DNA of 64,000 nt from Halomonas elongata. Its GTDB lineage: Bacteria > Pseudomonadota > Gammaproteobacteria > Pseudomonadales > Halomonadaceae. Numbering within the stretch: position 1 is the stretch's first letter; every line of letters begins with the position of its first letter. The translations under genes were made by a program, and so were the position numbers. Shown here in pieces: positions 48,716 to 57,393 of this stretch. The notes under the pieces were generated by a model, which was given only the letters and a program-made list of their open reading frames with translations, was not told where the DNA came from and did not search any database. The stretch is from assembly GCF_029081005.1 (NCBI RefSeq), contig NZ_JAJQTQ010000015.1, positions 44,658-108,657 on the forward strand, in the 5' to 3' direction.

Positions 48716-49156
48716 ATGAGTGGCAAGGGCCAACGCCTGATCCTGGGCTTCGACTTCGGCACCCGGCGCATCGGCGTGGCGGTGGGCAACGAGCTCACCG
48801 CCAGTGCCCGCCCCCAGGAGCCGCTGCCGGCTCGCGACGGCATCCCCGACTGGGAACGGGTGGCGCGGCTGGTCGACGAGTGGCGGCCGGACCTGTTCGT
48901 GGTCGGCCTGCCACTCAACATGGACGGCACCGAGAGCGTGATGAGCACCCGTGCTCGCAAGTTCGGCAAGCGGCTGTTCGGCCGCTTCGGCATCCCCTGC
49001 GAGATGGCCGACGAGCGTGGCTCGACCCGCGAGGCCAAGGCCATCGCCCGTGACGCCGGGCATCGCGGCAACTACCGCGACGACGGCGTCGACGGCCTGG
49101 CCGCGGTGCTGATTCTCGAAGGCTGGCTGGCCGACCAGGAAGGCCTTCCCCGCTGA
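48716..49156 (+). CDS. ruvX: RuvX/YqgF family RNase H-like nuclease
   Basis: The RNase H-fold protein has LGFDFGTRRIGVAVGN (catalytic Asp), VVGLPLNMDG and DERGSTREAK. It is a putative Holliday junction resolvase also tied to 16S rRNA maturation. 146 residues from the ATG at 48716 (a GTG two codons upstream is also possible). The gene ends within a terminator hairpin. Confidence 0.92.
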   Translation: MSGKGQRLILGFDFGTRRIGVAVGNELTASARPQEPLPARDGIPDWERVARLVDEWRPDLFVVGLPLNMDGTESVMSTRARKFGKRLFGRFGIPCEMADERGSTREAKAIARDAGHRGNYRDDGVDGLAAVLILEGWLADQEGLPR

Positions 49157-49167
49157 AGCGGGCTTTT
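49148..49167 (+). terminator. Terminator overlapping the ruvX stop
   Basis: CCCGCT-GA-AGCGGG followed by CTTTT; the TGA stop of ruvX begins at the last base of the left arm and occupies the 2-nt loop. The 3' side just touches the end of the convergent membrane-protein gene. Confidence 0.7.
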
Positions 49168-49819
49168 AGCTCTCCTGGGCCCTTTCTTCCTCGCCGCGAT
49201 ACTTCTCCACGAAATCCCCCACCTCGACGCAGGTGAATCTCTCGATGAAGAAGGCGAGGGTCGAGGGGCGTTGAAAGCGCTCCTCGAAACGCTCCGACTC
49301 GTTGCCTTGTCCACGCACCACGCTGGCACGGTAGCGCTCGCCCTCCCGGCGGACATTGACGGTGGCAGGGCGCGCGGCGTCGCGTTTTTCCACCACCAGC
49401 TCGCCTTGTCGCTCGAGCAGCTCACGCAATGTGCGGCCGCCCTCGATCTCGTCCGGCGAGGCCCAGAGGTCCTGGTCGCGATTGCCGTAACGGAACAGCA
49501 GCAGCGTCGGTATCGCGGTGAAGATGATGTTGGCCAGCAGCCAGGTGAGTTCGGCGCTCGAGGGGGAGGTCGTGAACATCAGCCAGATGTTTGCCGCAAT
49601 GGCGACGGCGAGAAGCCCGGCGAAGGGCCGCCAGGTCCGCCAGCTCATGACCTGGCGGCCGAGGAAATAGCCCCAGAGCCCGACGACGGTCACGGTGCCG
49701 ATGGCCAGTTGAACCAGCGAGAGTGGCGTGCCGCCACCCATCACGACGGCAAGGACGCCGACCGCCAGCAGCGCGGTATAGAAGATCGCCAGCAGGGTAT
49801 AGGCACGTTGCAGATTCAT
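49166..49819 (-). CDS. Hypothetical membrane protein
   Basis: 217 residues with four hydrophobic segments in the first ~125 (for example YTLLAIFYTALLAVGVLAVV, LANIIFTAIPTLLLFRYG) and a soluble charged C-terminus (GGRTLRELLERQGELVVEKR onward). No family recognised. The ATG at 49817-49819 has an AGGAG-like site. It is convergent with ruvX and downstream of pyrB on the same strand, with a 125-bp gap. Confidence 0.7.
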   Translation of the reverse strand: MNLQRAYTLLAIFYTALLAVGVLAVVMGGGTPLSLVQLAIGTVTVVGLWGYFLGRQVMSWRTWRPFAGLLAVAIAANIWLMFTTSPSSAELTWLLANIIFTAIPTLLLFRYGNRDQDLWASPDEIEGGRTLRELLERQGELVVEKRDAARPATVNVRREGERYRASVVRGQGNESERFEERFQRPSTLAFFIERFTCVEVGDFVEKYRGEEERAQES

Positions 49820-49944
49820 CGGCTCGCCTCTCCTCGTCACAGGTTGTCGGTTGCATCTTTGCGGGGCGCCGCCCCTGATGGCCATCGACGGCCTCCCTGC
49901 CAGCTTAGGTGAAACTCGCCGATTGCTCCTCCCCTCGTCGACGG

Positions 49945-50973
49945 TCAACGTTCGGCGTCGTCAACACCGACGGTCTTCGGCACGAACCAGGGCACGTCGC
50001 GCTGGTCCTTCTCGACCAGGTCTTCCACCTGCAGCAGGGTGGCGAAGATCGCCATGCGCACCGGGATGCCGTTGTCGGTCTGGCGGAAGATCGCCAGGCG
50101 CGGGTCGCCGTTGAGGTCCACGTCCAGGTCGTTGGCGTCGGGACGGCTGTCGCGGGGCAGCGGGTGCATGACGATGGCGTGGTCATTGACGCGCTGGTCC
50201 ATGAAGGCCTTGTCCACGGTGTAGTCCCGGGACAGGCTGAAGCCCTCGCTCATCTCGGCGGTGAAGCGCTCCTTCTGGATTCGCGTGGTGTAGACCATGT
50301 CCACGTCCGAGTAGTCGGCGGCCAGGCTTTCGCGGGTCTCGACCCGGTGGCCGCGAGAGGCGACCAGCTCGATCAGGTGCTGCGGCATCTCCAGGCCGGG
50401 GGGCGAGACCAGGGTGATCCGCATCGGCTCGTAGAGTGACAGCAGCTTGATCAGCGAGTGCACGGTGCGGCCGAACTTCAGGTCGCCGGTGAGCAGGACA
50501 TGGGCGCCGGCCAGGCGCTTGCCGCGCCGGGCGAACTCCTTGTCGATGGTGTAGATGTCGAGCAGCGCCTGGCTGGGGTGCTCGCCGGGGCCGTCGCCGC
50601 CGTTGATCACCGGCACGTTGGTCGCGCTGGCGAATTCGGCCACCGAGCCTTGCTCCGGGTGACGCATCACGATGGCGTCGCAGTAGCCGCTCATCACCCG
50701 GCTGGTGTCGTAGAGCGATTCGCCCTTGGCCATGGAGGAGAAGGTGAAGCCGGTGGTATCACAGACGCTGCCGCCCAGCCGGCAGAAGGCCGCATGAAAA
50801 CTGACCCGGGTGCGGGTGCTGGCTTCGAAGAAGAGGTTGCCGAGCACTGCGCCCTCCAGGACCCGGGTGACCTTGCGGCGCTGGGCGACCGGCTCCATGC
50901 GTGCCGCCACGCGCATCAGGTGATCGACATCGTCGCGGGACAGGGAATCGATGGAGAGAAGATGGGAACTCAT
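49945..50973 (-). CDS. pyrB: Aspartate carbamoyltransferase
   Basis: PyrB condenses carbamoyl phosphate and aspartate, the first committed step of pyrimidine synthesis. The 342-aa protein has the carbamoyl phosphate loop FFEASTRTRVSFHAAF, the DAIVMRHPEQGSVAEFA segment, GDLKFGRTVHSLIKLL and HPLPR. No pyrI (regulatory) gene is nearby, and neither pyrR nor pyrC-like genes are visible around it, unlike Pseudomonas. A C-terminal extension beyond the E. coli length is present. Confidence 0.93.
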   Translation of the reverse strand: MSSHLLSIDSLSRDDVDHLMRVAARMEPVAQRRKVTRVLEGAVLGNLFFEASTRTRVSFHAAFCRLGGSVCDTTGFTFSSMAKGESLYDTSRVMSGYCDAIVMRHPEQGSVAEFASATNVPVINGGDGPGEHPSQALLDIYTIDKEFARRGKRLAGAHVLLTGDLKFGRTVHSLIKLLSLYEPMRITLVSPPGLEMPQHLIELVASRGHRVETRESLAADYSDVDMVYTTRIQKERFTAEMSEGFSLSRDYTVDKAFMDQRVNDHAIVMHPLPRDSRPDANDLDVDLNGDPRLAIFRQTDNGIPVRMAIFATLLQVEDLVEKDQRDVPWFVPKTVGVDDAER

Positions 50974-51018
50974 GCGTGGGCCTCGGCTGGCGGTGGAGAT
51001 GGCGGGCCTAGTGTAACG

Positions 51019-52482
51019 TCATGGCAGGGGCGCTTCACTGTCTTGGTATTCCAGCATTTCCCCGGCGAGTTCGCCGACGCGACGAATGGCGGCCTCGCGC
51101 GAGGCGGTGGGACGCTCGGCGTAATTGAGGCGCAGACAGTGGCGATACTTGCCCGAGGCGGAGAACATGGGCCCCGGTGCCACGTGCAGGCGTTCGGCGG
51201 CGAGTCGTTCATTGAGTCGGGTCGTATCGATGGTCTCGGGCAGTTCCACCCATAGCAGGAAGCCGCCCCGGGGCTGGCTGATGCGGGTGCCGGCGGGGAA
51301 GTATTCGCCGACCCAGTCGATCATGAGGTCTCGCTGGCGCTGGTAACGGCGGGTGATCTCGCGCAGGTGGCGCTGGTAATGGCCTTTTTCGATGAAGGCG
51401 GCTACGGCACGCTGGGGCTGAGTCGCCGAGGCGCCGGTGGAGACGTACTTCTCGTGCAGGGCGCGGTCACGGTAGCGCCCCGGCGCTATCCAGCCGACCC
51501 TCAGGCCGGGCATCAGGCTCTTCGACACCCCGCTGCACAGCAATACCCGCCCCTCGTCGTCGAAGGCCTTGATGGCCCTGGGCCGGGGCGTGTCGAAGGC
51601 CAGGTCGCCATAGATATCGTCCTCGATGATCGCCACGTCGTAGCGCCGGGCCAGCTCGAGCAGCTCGCGCTTGCGCGACTCGGGCATGGTATAGCCGAGC
51701 GGGTTGTTGCAGGTTGGCGTGACCTGGATGGCCCGAATCGGCCACTGGTCCAGCGCCAGCTCCAGCGCCTCGAGGCTGATGCCGCGACGCGGGTCGGTGG
51801 GAATCTCCATCACCTTGAGGCCATGGGCCTCGAGAATCTGCATGGCGCCGTAGAAGCTGGGGGAATCCACGGCGACCACGTCGCCGGGGGCGGCGAGCAT
51901 GCGCAGGGCGATGGCCAGGGCTTCCTGGCAGCCGGTGGTGATGACCACGTCGTCGGGATGCAGCAGGCAGCCGGATGTCGTGGCCAGGCGTGCCACCTGC
52001 TGGCGTAGCGGTGGATGACCGGCCAGGCCATCGTAACCGAGGTCGCGAGGGTCCGGATCACGGTGCAGGCCGGAAAGCAGGCGACCGAGCGGCTTGAGGG
52101 TCGGGGCATCCAGGGCCGGTGTTCCGGCGCCCAGGCGTCGCGGCTGATCGTCGCCCGGGCCCGATCCGACCATGGCCAGCACCTGGTCCCACTGGGCGAC
52201 CTCGAGCGGTCGCTGGGAGGGGCGGGACATCGTCGGCAAGTCCCGGGGCCGAGGGCGCGGCAATACATAATGGCCGGAGCGAGGGCGTGCGGCAGCGAGG
52301 CCCGCCTCCTCCAGACGTGCATAGGCACTCTGCGCGGTAGTGACACTGATGCCCTGTTCACGGCATAGCGCGCGAATCGAGGGGAGCCGGTCGCCGACCG
52401 GATAGATACCCTGGGCGATGCGCCGGGCGAGAAGGTCGGCAATGTCGTCGTAGCGTGTCGGGGCTGTCATCGTGGTACTCAT
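51019..52482 (-). CDS. MocR/GntR-type regulator with aminotransferase domain
   Basis: The ~487-aa protein has an N-terminal GntR winged helix (ADLLARRIAQGIYPVGDRLP, then ISVTTAQSAYARLEEAGL) and a fold-type I aminotransferase domain with the PLP lysine in CSGVSKSLMPGLRVGW. MocR proteins sense PLP or amino acids. It is divergent from the DUF1127 and phzF genes; GTACAG repeats between them are its likely operator. Start taken at ATG 52480-52482; another ATG lies four codons downstream. Confidence 0.87.
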   Translation of the reverse strand: MSTTMTAPTRYDDIADLLARRIAQGIYPVGDRLPSIRALCREQGISVTTAQSAYARLEEAGLAAARPRSGHYVLPRPRPRDLPTMSRPSQRPLEVAQWDQVLAMVGSGPGDDQPRRLGAGTPALDAPTLKPLGRLLSGLHRDPDPRDLGYDGLAGHPPLRQQVARLATTSGCLLHPDDVVITTGCQEALAIALRMLAAPGDVVAVDSPSFYGAMQILEAHGLKVMEIPTDPRRGISLEALELALDQWPIRAIQVTPTCNNPLGYTMPESRKRELLELARRYDVAIIEDDIYGDLAFDTPRPRAIKAFDDEGRVLLCSGVSKSLMPGLRVGWIAPGRYRDRALHEKYVSTGASATQPQRAVAAFIEKGHYQRHLREITRRYQRQRDLMIDWVGEYFPAGTRISQPRGGFLLWVELPETIDTTRLNERLAAERLHVAPGPMFSASGKYRHCLRLNYAERPTASREAAIRRVGELAGEMLEYQDSEAPLP

Positions 52483-52489
52483 CCGAAGC

Positions 52490-52574
52490 GGTACAGATGA
52501 GCGCAAGGCGCTCGGTACAGTCAGGCTGACAGTAAAACTGTACCCTATATAAACGATGATACTGAATCTGTATC
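52490..52574. promoter_or_regulatory. Candidate MocR operator: GGTACAG/CTGTACC array
   Basis: GGTACAG occurs at 52490-52496 and 52514-52520, its inverse CTGTACC at 52538-52544, and CTGTATC at 52568-52574. The first three are exactly 24 bp apart. A plausible plus-strand promoter CTGACA (52526-52531) and TATAAA (52548-52553), 16-bp spacer, is interleaved with them. Confidence 0.6.
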
Positions 52575-52636
52575 GGTCGCGGCGTCGAGCCTAACCTGTC
52601 GGAACCTTCCCGAAGGACTGCGACAGGAGGCCGGCC

Positions 52637-52804
52637 ATGATGCGTGATCATTGGGTTAACTGGAGACTGGTCTGGCGTCGCCAGCGGCAGCGCCATCATA
52701 CTCGCCGTCGGCTGCGTGATCTCGATGCACGGCTGCTCGACGATGTCGGGATCAGTGCGGCTCGAGCCGAACGTGAAGCTCGCAAGCCGTTCTGGCGACG
52801 TTGA
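52637..52804 (+). CDS. DUF1127 small basic protein
   Basis: A 55-aa Arg-rich protein starting MMRDHWVNWRLVWRRQRQ and containing the DUF1127 core RRLRDLDARLLDDVGISAAR, then EREARKPFW. A perfect AGGAGG ribosome site lies 6 nt upstream. Family members are small RNA-binding or stress-related proteins in proteobacteria. It is the first plus-strand gene after the MocR operator, 94 bp before phzF, and is likely co-regulated with it. Confidence 0.88.
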   Translation: MMRDHWVNWRLVWRRQRQRHHTRRRLRDLDARLLDDVGISAARAEREARKPFWRR

Positions 52805-52898
52805 GCATCGGCAGTGTCAGGCCATGGCCTCTATGCTGGAAAGTCCGGGCCGAGGTCGTGGCCTGAGGGAAACACGACAATTCGATACAGGAGGTTCC

Positions 52899-53768
52899 AT
52901 GCCCAGTCCACTCTCACGCTACTACCTGCTGGACGTGTTCACCGATACGCCGCTGGCGGGCAATCCGCTGGCCGTGTTCCTCGATGCCGAGGGCATGGAG
53001 GCGTCGCACATGCAGGCGATCGCCAACGAGCTCAATCTGGCGGAAACGGTCTTCGTGGGGGCGCGACAGGCAGAGAACGATTTCCCGGTGCGCATCTTCA
53101 CGCCGAGCCGCGAACTGCCGTTCGCCGGCCACCCGACCATCGGTACGGCGCACCTGCTGGCCGCCCAGGGGCTGGTGGACGCAACGCGACCGCTGACGCT
53201 GAGGGCCCCGGTGGGGCCGCTGGACGTCCGCTTCGAGGGAGAGGAAGCGCGTTTCACTACCGCTGTGCCGGTCGAGGTCGGCACGAGCTCACTGGGGCGC
53301 ACTGCCGCGGCCACACTGCTCGGCCTCGAGCCCTCGGAGATCGTCGGCGACCCGGTCCAGGCCTCCTGCGGGCTGCCGTTCCACCTCATTCCCCTGGATA
53401 GCGAAGCCTCGCTGGCGAAGGTGGCGCCGGACGTCGGGCAATGGACGCTGCATGTCTCGCCCAGCGGGGTCGACCAGGTCTACCTGTATGTGGAGAACGG
53501 CGAGTCGCTGTCGACCCGTACCTTCAGTCGTGAGTTCACGGGGTTACGCGAGGACCCTGCCACCGGCAGCGCGGCATCGGCGCTGGCCGGCTACCTGGGG
53601 ACCCGGGATCGGCTCGACGATCGCCAGTGGCGCATTCGCCAGGGAGTGGACATGGGGCGCCCCAGCGAGATCATCGCCCGGGCCCGGCGCGACGGCGACC
53701 AGGTACGGGTCGAGGTCGCCGGTCAGGCCTGTCTCGTCGGTGAAGGCGCCTTTTACCCCCGGGACTGA
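52899..53768 (+). CDS. PhzF family isomerase-like protein
   Basis: The 289-aa protein has the PhzF two-domain fold with the catalytic Glu in ELNLAETVFVG, RELPFAGHPTIGTAHLL, and the DPATGSAASALAGYLG motif. Members isomerise or epimerise small substrates; the true substrate here is unknown. The ATG has an AGGAGG site. Its TGA stop lies at the edge of a dispersed repeat (53769-53914). Confidence 0.9.
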   Translation: MPSPLSRYYLLDVFTDTPLAGNPLAVFLDAEGMEASHMQAIANELNLAETVFVGARQAENDFPVRIFTPSRELPFAGHPTIGTAHLLAAQGLVDATRPLTLRAPVGPLDVRFEGEEARFTTAVPVEVGTSSLGRTAAATLLGLEPSEIVGDPVQASCGLPFHLIPLDSEASLAKVAPDVGQWTLHVSPSGVDQVYLYVENGESLSTRTFSREFTGLREDPATGSAASALAGYLGTRDRLDDRQWRIRQGVDMGRPSEIIARARRDGDQVRVEVAGQACLVGEGAFYPRD

Positions 53769-53914
53769 GGGAAACACTGCACAAATGCCTGCGCGGGCAA
53801 ATCACTGCGTTGCGCGGTGCTCGGAATCCTCACCTATACCCCATAGGCTCCGGTTCCTGTGCTCCGTGCGCCTTGCGATTCGCTCCGCTCGTCGATTTGT
53901 TCAGCGCTTCCTGA
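53769..53914. mobile_element. ~147-bp MITE-like repeat, copy 1
   Basis: Left end GGAAACACTGCACAAAT and right end ATTTGTTCAGCGCTTCC are imperfect inverted repeats; the middle has no gene. Copies occur at 60179-60327 and from 63840. TGAG flanks both ends of this copy. It separates phzF from the exporter gene. Confidence 0.65.
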
Positions 53915-53927
53915 GTCGGCGTTACCC

Positions 53928-55157
53928 TCATCTCGCCGGCGAGAGACGGGCATCGGCCTGCCGCGAGGCAGGCCGGGCCAGGCACCAGAAGCTGGTCATC
54001 GAGAGGATGCCGGCCAGGCCGATAGTCAGGGCCATGGCATGGGAGGTGCCGTCATGGAACTGGCCGACCAGGGTGCCGATCAGCGCCGCCACGGTCATCT
54101 GCAGGAAACCGAACAGCGAGGAGGCCGACCCGGCGCATTGCGGGTTGGGCGCGAGGGCTCCCGCCATGCTCTGGGGCATCAGGATGCCGAAGCCGACGAG
54201 GAACAGGATGTGCGGGCCGATGACCGCCCAGGCGGCGTAGACGCCGGCGAACGCCAGGCCGGCCATGGTCGTGCCGGCCAGGGCGCACAGCAGGGTGGCG
54301 TATTGCAGCAGCCGGTCGCGCCCCAGTCGATGACTGTAGCGGCCGCTGAGCAATGAACCGACGAAGAACCCCGCGACGATCAGCATGAAACCGATGCCGT
54401 ACTCGAAGGGCGTCAATCCCATGAAGTCGATCAGCACGAAGGACGAGCCGGAGAGAAAGGCGAACAGGCCGGCAAAGCCGGTGGCATTGGTCAGGGTATA
54501 GCCGAGGAAGGTGCGCTGGGTCAGCAGCATGCGGAAATTGGCCAGAATCACACTGGGCTGTATCGACTGGCGTCGCTCGACGGGCAGCGGCTCGGGCATC
54601 GCGAATGTCAGCAACAGCAGCATCGCCACGGCGTAAAGGGCCAACAGCGTGAAGATGGCCTGCCAGCCGAAGAACAACAGCAGGCCGGCGCCGATGACCG
54701 GCGCCAGTGCCGGTGCCAGCGCCATGGTACTGGCCATGTAGGAGAGCACCCGCCCGGCCTCGACAGGACCGAAGATGTCGCGTACCGCGGCGCGGGCCAG
54801 TACCGGCCCGGCGGCGCCGCCAAAAGCCTGCAGGAAACGGCCGACGAGCAGCGTTTCCACATTGCTGGCCAGCATGCAAAGCAGGCTGGCGCACAGGAAC
54901 AGGCCGAACCCCGCGATCATCACCGGCCGACGCCCGAAACGGTCGGAGATGGGACCGCAGAACAGCTGGGCCAGGGCGAAGCCGGCCATGTAGAGGCTCA
55001 GGGTCAGCTGGATCTCGTCGGGTCCGGTCGACAGCGATGCGGCCATGCTGGGCATGGCGGGCAGGTACATGTCGGTGGCCAGGGGGCCAAGGGCGGTCAA
55101 GGTGGCCAGTAGCACTACGGTCGCGGTCGAGGTCAGCCTCAGCACGTGCTGCTCCAT
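53928..55157 (-). CDS. Bcr/CflA family drug-resistance MFS transporter
   Basis: The 409-aa protein has about twelve membrane helices and the early MFS motif DRFGRRPVMIAG between helices 2 and 3, with the family segment TDMYLPAMPSMAASL in helix 1. Bcr/CflA proteins export bicyclomycin, sulfonamides and small metabolites. It is downstream of maiA on the same strand, behind a long hairpin, so it may be independent of the hmg genes. Confidence 0.9.
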   Translation of the reverse strand: MEQHVLRLTSTATVVLLATLTALGPLATDMYLPAMPSMAASLSTGPDEIQLTLSLYMAGFALAQLFCGPISDRFGRRPVMIAGFGLFLCASLLCMLASNVETLLVGRFLQAFGGAAGPVLARAAVRDIFGPVEAGRVLSYMASTMALAPALAPVIGAGLLLFFGWQAIFTLLALYAVAMLLLLTFAMPEPLPVERRQSIQPSVILANFRMLLTQRTFLGYTLTNATGFAGLFAFLSGSSFVLIDFMGLTPFEYGIGFMLIVAGFFVGSLLSGRYSHRLGRDRLLQYATLLCALAGTTMAGLAFAGVYAAWAVIGPHILFLVGFGILMPQSMAGALAPNPQCAGSASSLFGFLQMTVAALIGTLVGQFHDGTSHAMALTIGLAGILSMTSFWCLARPASRQADARLSPAR

Positions 55158-55184
55158 GGATGAGTGAGGGTCGTCAGGGACGCG

Positions 55185-55218
55185 ACAGGCGGGCACGGTC
55201 TGTGCCGTGCCCGCCTGT
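55185..55218 (-). terminator. 14-bp-stem hairpin between maiA and the exporter
   Basis: ACAGGCGGGCACGG-TCTGTG-CCGTGCCCGCCTGT is a perfect 14-bp stem. It lies 100 bp after maiA and 28 bp before the exporter start. There is no T tract on either strand, so it may be a processing or stability element rather than a classical terminator. Confidence 0.45.
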
Positions 55219-55317
55219 TGTCTGCGGCGCCTGATGGATCGAGCTGTTCCAGACTCGTCAGCGTGATCGCCTGGGCATGGCGGTGGCGACGAGATTATTT
55301 AGACCGCTCATTATAAC

Positions 55318-55962
55318 TCAGTTTGCATCTGGCTGCTCGCCGGGGGCGGCGAGCCGGAAGGCGTCCAGCGTGCGGGCGTTCTCGGTGATGCGTCGGATTC
55401 GCGGGTAGGCCGAGAGGTCGCATTCGAAGCGCTCGGCGTTGAAGACCTGAGGCACCAGGCAGACGTCGGCCAGGGTCGGCGCGTCGCCGTGGCAGAAGTC
55501 GCCGCTGCCGGCCTCCCGGCTGAGCATGGCCTCCAGGGCGGAGAAGCCCTGGTGGATCCAGTGGCGGTACCAGGTCTGCTTGGCGTCGTCATCGACCCCG
55601 AGCTCATTCACCAGATACTTGAGCACTCGCAGGTTGTCCAGCGGATGGATCTCGCAGGCCACTACCTGGGACAGCGCCCGGACCCGGGCTCGATCGGCGG
55701 GATGCTCGGGCAGCAGCGCCGGCTCGGGGTGGCGTTCTTCCAGATACTCGCAGATCGCCAGCGACTGGGTCAGTCGCAGCCCGTCGTCGGTCTCCAGCAC
55801 CGGTACCAGGCCCTGGGGATTATGGGCGAGAAAGGCGTCGTCTCGCTGCTCGCCCTTGACCAGGTTGATCGGGGCCTGGTCATAGGCCAGGTTCTTCAGG
55901 TTCAGCGCGATGCGTACCCGGTAGGCGGCCGACGAACGGAAATAGCCGTAGAGTGTCGTCAT
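55318..55962 (-). CDS. maiA: Maleylacetoacetate isomerase
   Basis: MaiA uses glutathione to isomerise maleylacetoacetate to fumarylacetoacetate in tyrosine breakdown. The 214-aa zeta-class GST has the active motif SSAAYRVRIALNLKNL and the C-terminal PTLADVCLVPQVFNAERF. It follows fahA by 18 bp and so shares its operon. Confidence 0.94.
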   Translation of the reverse strand: MTTLYGYFRSSAAYRVRIALNLKNLAYDQAPINLVKGEQRDDAFLAHNPQGLVPVLETDDGLRLTQSLAICEYLEERHPEPALLPEHPADRARVRALSQVVACEIHPLDNLRVLKYLVNELGVDDDAKQTWYRHWIHQGFSALEAMLSREAGSGDFCHGDAPTLADVCLVPQVFNAERFECDLSAYPRIRRITENARTLDAFRLAAPGEQPDAN

Positions 55963-55981
55963 TTGCCTGCCTCCTCGAGAT

Positions 55982-57001
55982 TCAGTGTGGCTGATATTTC
56001 ACGACCTGTTGGTCGATGGCGCCGAAGATGCTCTGGCCGTCGCGGTCGAACATCTCGATGCGCACCCGGTCGCCGAAGCGCATGAAGGGGGTCTTGCTGT
56101 CGCCGTGGAGGATCTTCTCGACCATGCGAACCTCGGCCAGACAACTGTAGCCCACTCCGCCGTCCGTGACTGGCTTGCCGGGGCCGCCATCGGCGTCCGG
56201 GTTGGAGACGGTGCCCGAACCGATCACCGCGCCGGCGCCCAGGTAGCGGGTGCGGGCGGCATGGGCGACCAGTTCGGGAAAGCCGAAGATCATGTCGGGG
56301 CCGGCTTCGGGCTCACCGAACTTGTCGCCGTTGAGGTGCACGGTGAGCGGCAAGTGGACGCGGCCGTCCCGCCAGGCGTCGCCCAGTTCGTCCGGTGTCA
56401 CGCAGATCGGCGAGAAGCTGGAGGCCGGCTTGGCCTGGAAGAAGCCGAAGCCCTTGGCCAGCTCGCCGGGAATCAGGCCGCGCAGGCTGACGTCGTTGAC
56501 CAGCATCACGAGCTTGATGTGGTCGGCGGCGGCCTCGGTGTCGACGCCCATGGGAACGTCATCGGTGATGACCGCGATCTCGCCCTCGAAATCGATGCCG
56601 TGCTCCTCGCTGACGGCCTCGATGTCCTCGGTGGGGGCGATGAAACTGTCGCCGCCGCCCTGGTACATCAGGGGATCGGTCCAGAAGGTTTCCGGCATTT
56701 CGGCGCCCCGTGCCTGGCGCACCAACTGGACGTGGTTGAGATAGGCCGAGCCATCGGCCCAGTGGTAGGTGCGCGGCAAGGGAGAATGCAGGGCGGTCTG
56801 ATCGAGATCGAAGGCGCCTTCGGCCTGGCCGTCGTTGAGCTGGGCATAGCGCTGCTCGAGGCGAGGCGCCAGCTTGTTCCAGTTCTCGATGACCGCCTGC
56901 AGGGTCGGCGCGATATCGGTGGCACGTACGGCGCGGGTCAGGTCGCGCGAGACCACGATCAGTTCGCCGTCGCGGCCCTGGTTGAGAGAAGCGAGTTTCA
57001 T
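55982..57001 (-). CDS. fahA: Fumarylacetoacetate hydrolase
   Basis: FahA cleaves fumarylacetoacetate to fumarate and acetoacetate. The 339-aa protein has DFEGEIAVITDDVPMGV (metal ligands), VNDVSLRGLIPGELAKGFGF and KPASSFSPICVTPDELG. It is separated from hmgA by a 392-bp gap filled with repeat DNA, unlike the compact clusters of other bacteria. Confidence 0.92.
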   Translation of the reverse strand: MKLASLNQGRDGELIVVSRDLTRAVRATDIAPTLQAVIENWNKLAPRLEQRYAQLNDGQAEGAFDLDQTALHSPLPRTYHWADGSAYLNHVQLVRQARGAEMPETFWTDPLMYQGGGDSFIAPTEDIEAVSEEHGIDFEGEIAVITDDVPMGVDTEAAADHIKLVMLVNDVSLRGLIPGELAKGFGFFQAKPASSFSPICVTPDELGDAWRDGRVHLPLTVHLNGDKFGEPEAGPDMIFGFPELVAHAARTRYLGAGAVIGSGTVSNPDADGGPGKPVTDGGVGYSCLAEVRMVEKILHGDSKTPFMRFGDRVRIEMFDRDGQSIFGAIDQQVVKYQPH

Positions 57002-57124
57002 GTTTGGCGTCCTGTTTGGTGTTGGAGGTGAATGGGATTGGGTATTAAGCGTTGCGGCGGACTATAGAGCCGCTGACAAAACGTTCGGTAAGTGGAAGTG
57101 CCGGGGGCAAGGCGAAGCGAGGGT

Positions 57125-57304
57125 CTTTTGCCATGGGCGAGGCGGAAGGAGAAGCACATCCAGTGGATGCGTTTCCCGCCGAGCGGGTTGGCCACGGATG
57201 GCCAACCCAGGCCCTGCAAGCGGCGCAGGATGCTTTAGCGCCGCAGGGCAAAAGTAGCGCCCATGGATGGGTTTACAGCGCCCTCGCGGAGGCTTGCCGC
57301 CGGA
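57125..57304 (+). repeat. Dispersed repeat R2, copy 2: multi-hairpin element with GGA loops
   Basis: CTTTTGCC (57125-57132) pairs with GGCAAAAG (57247-57254), enclosing hairpins at 57185-57208 (9-bp stem, loop ACGGAT) and 57220-57244 (7-bp stem, loop AGGATGCTTTA); a CCC-ATGGAT-GGG hairpin (57260-57271) follows. The 51 bp at 57254-57304 match repeat copy 1 at 46795. An 86-aa reading frame across it is judged spurious. Confidence 0.6.
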
Positions 57305-57393
57305 CACTCTGACGGTGAAGAGCGTCTCATATGAGCACCTCGGCCGCGGCTTCAACGATCTCTGAATAAACGCCGTCATGGAGAGATGTCCGC

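Noticed and set aside
52863..52876. CTGAGGGAAACAC upstream of phzF as another MITE copy
   Set aside because: Only this 13-mer matches the repeat end; the following sequence diverges at once and no right end follows, so it is at most a fragment or a chance match.
57052..57312. 86-aa reading frame between hmgA and fahA
   Set aside because: It coincides with the hairpin-rich repeat R2, part of which recurs at 46.8 kb; the frame is a by-product of repeat composition.
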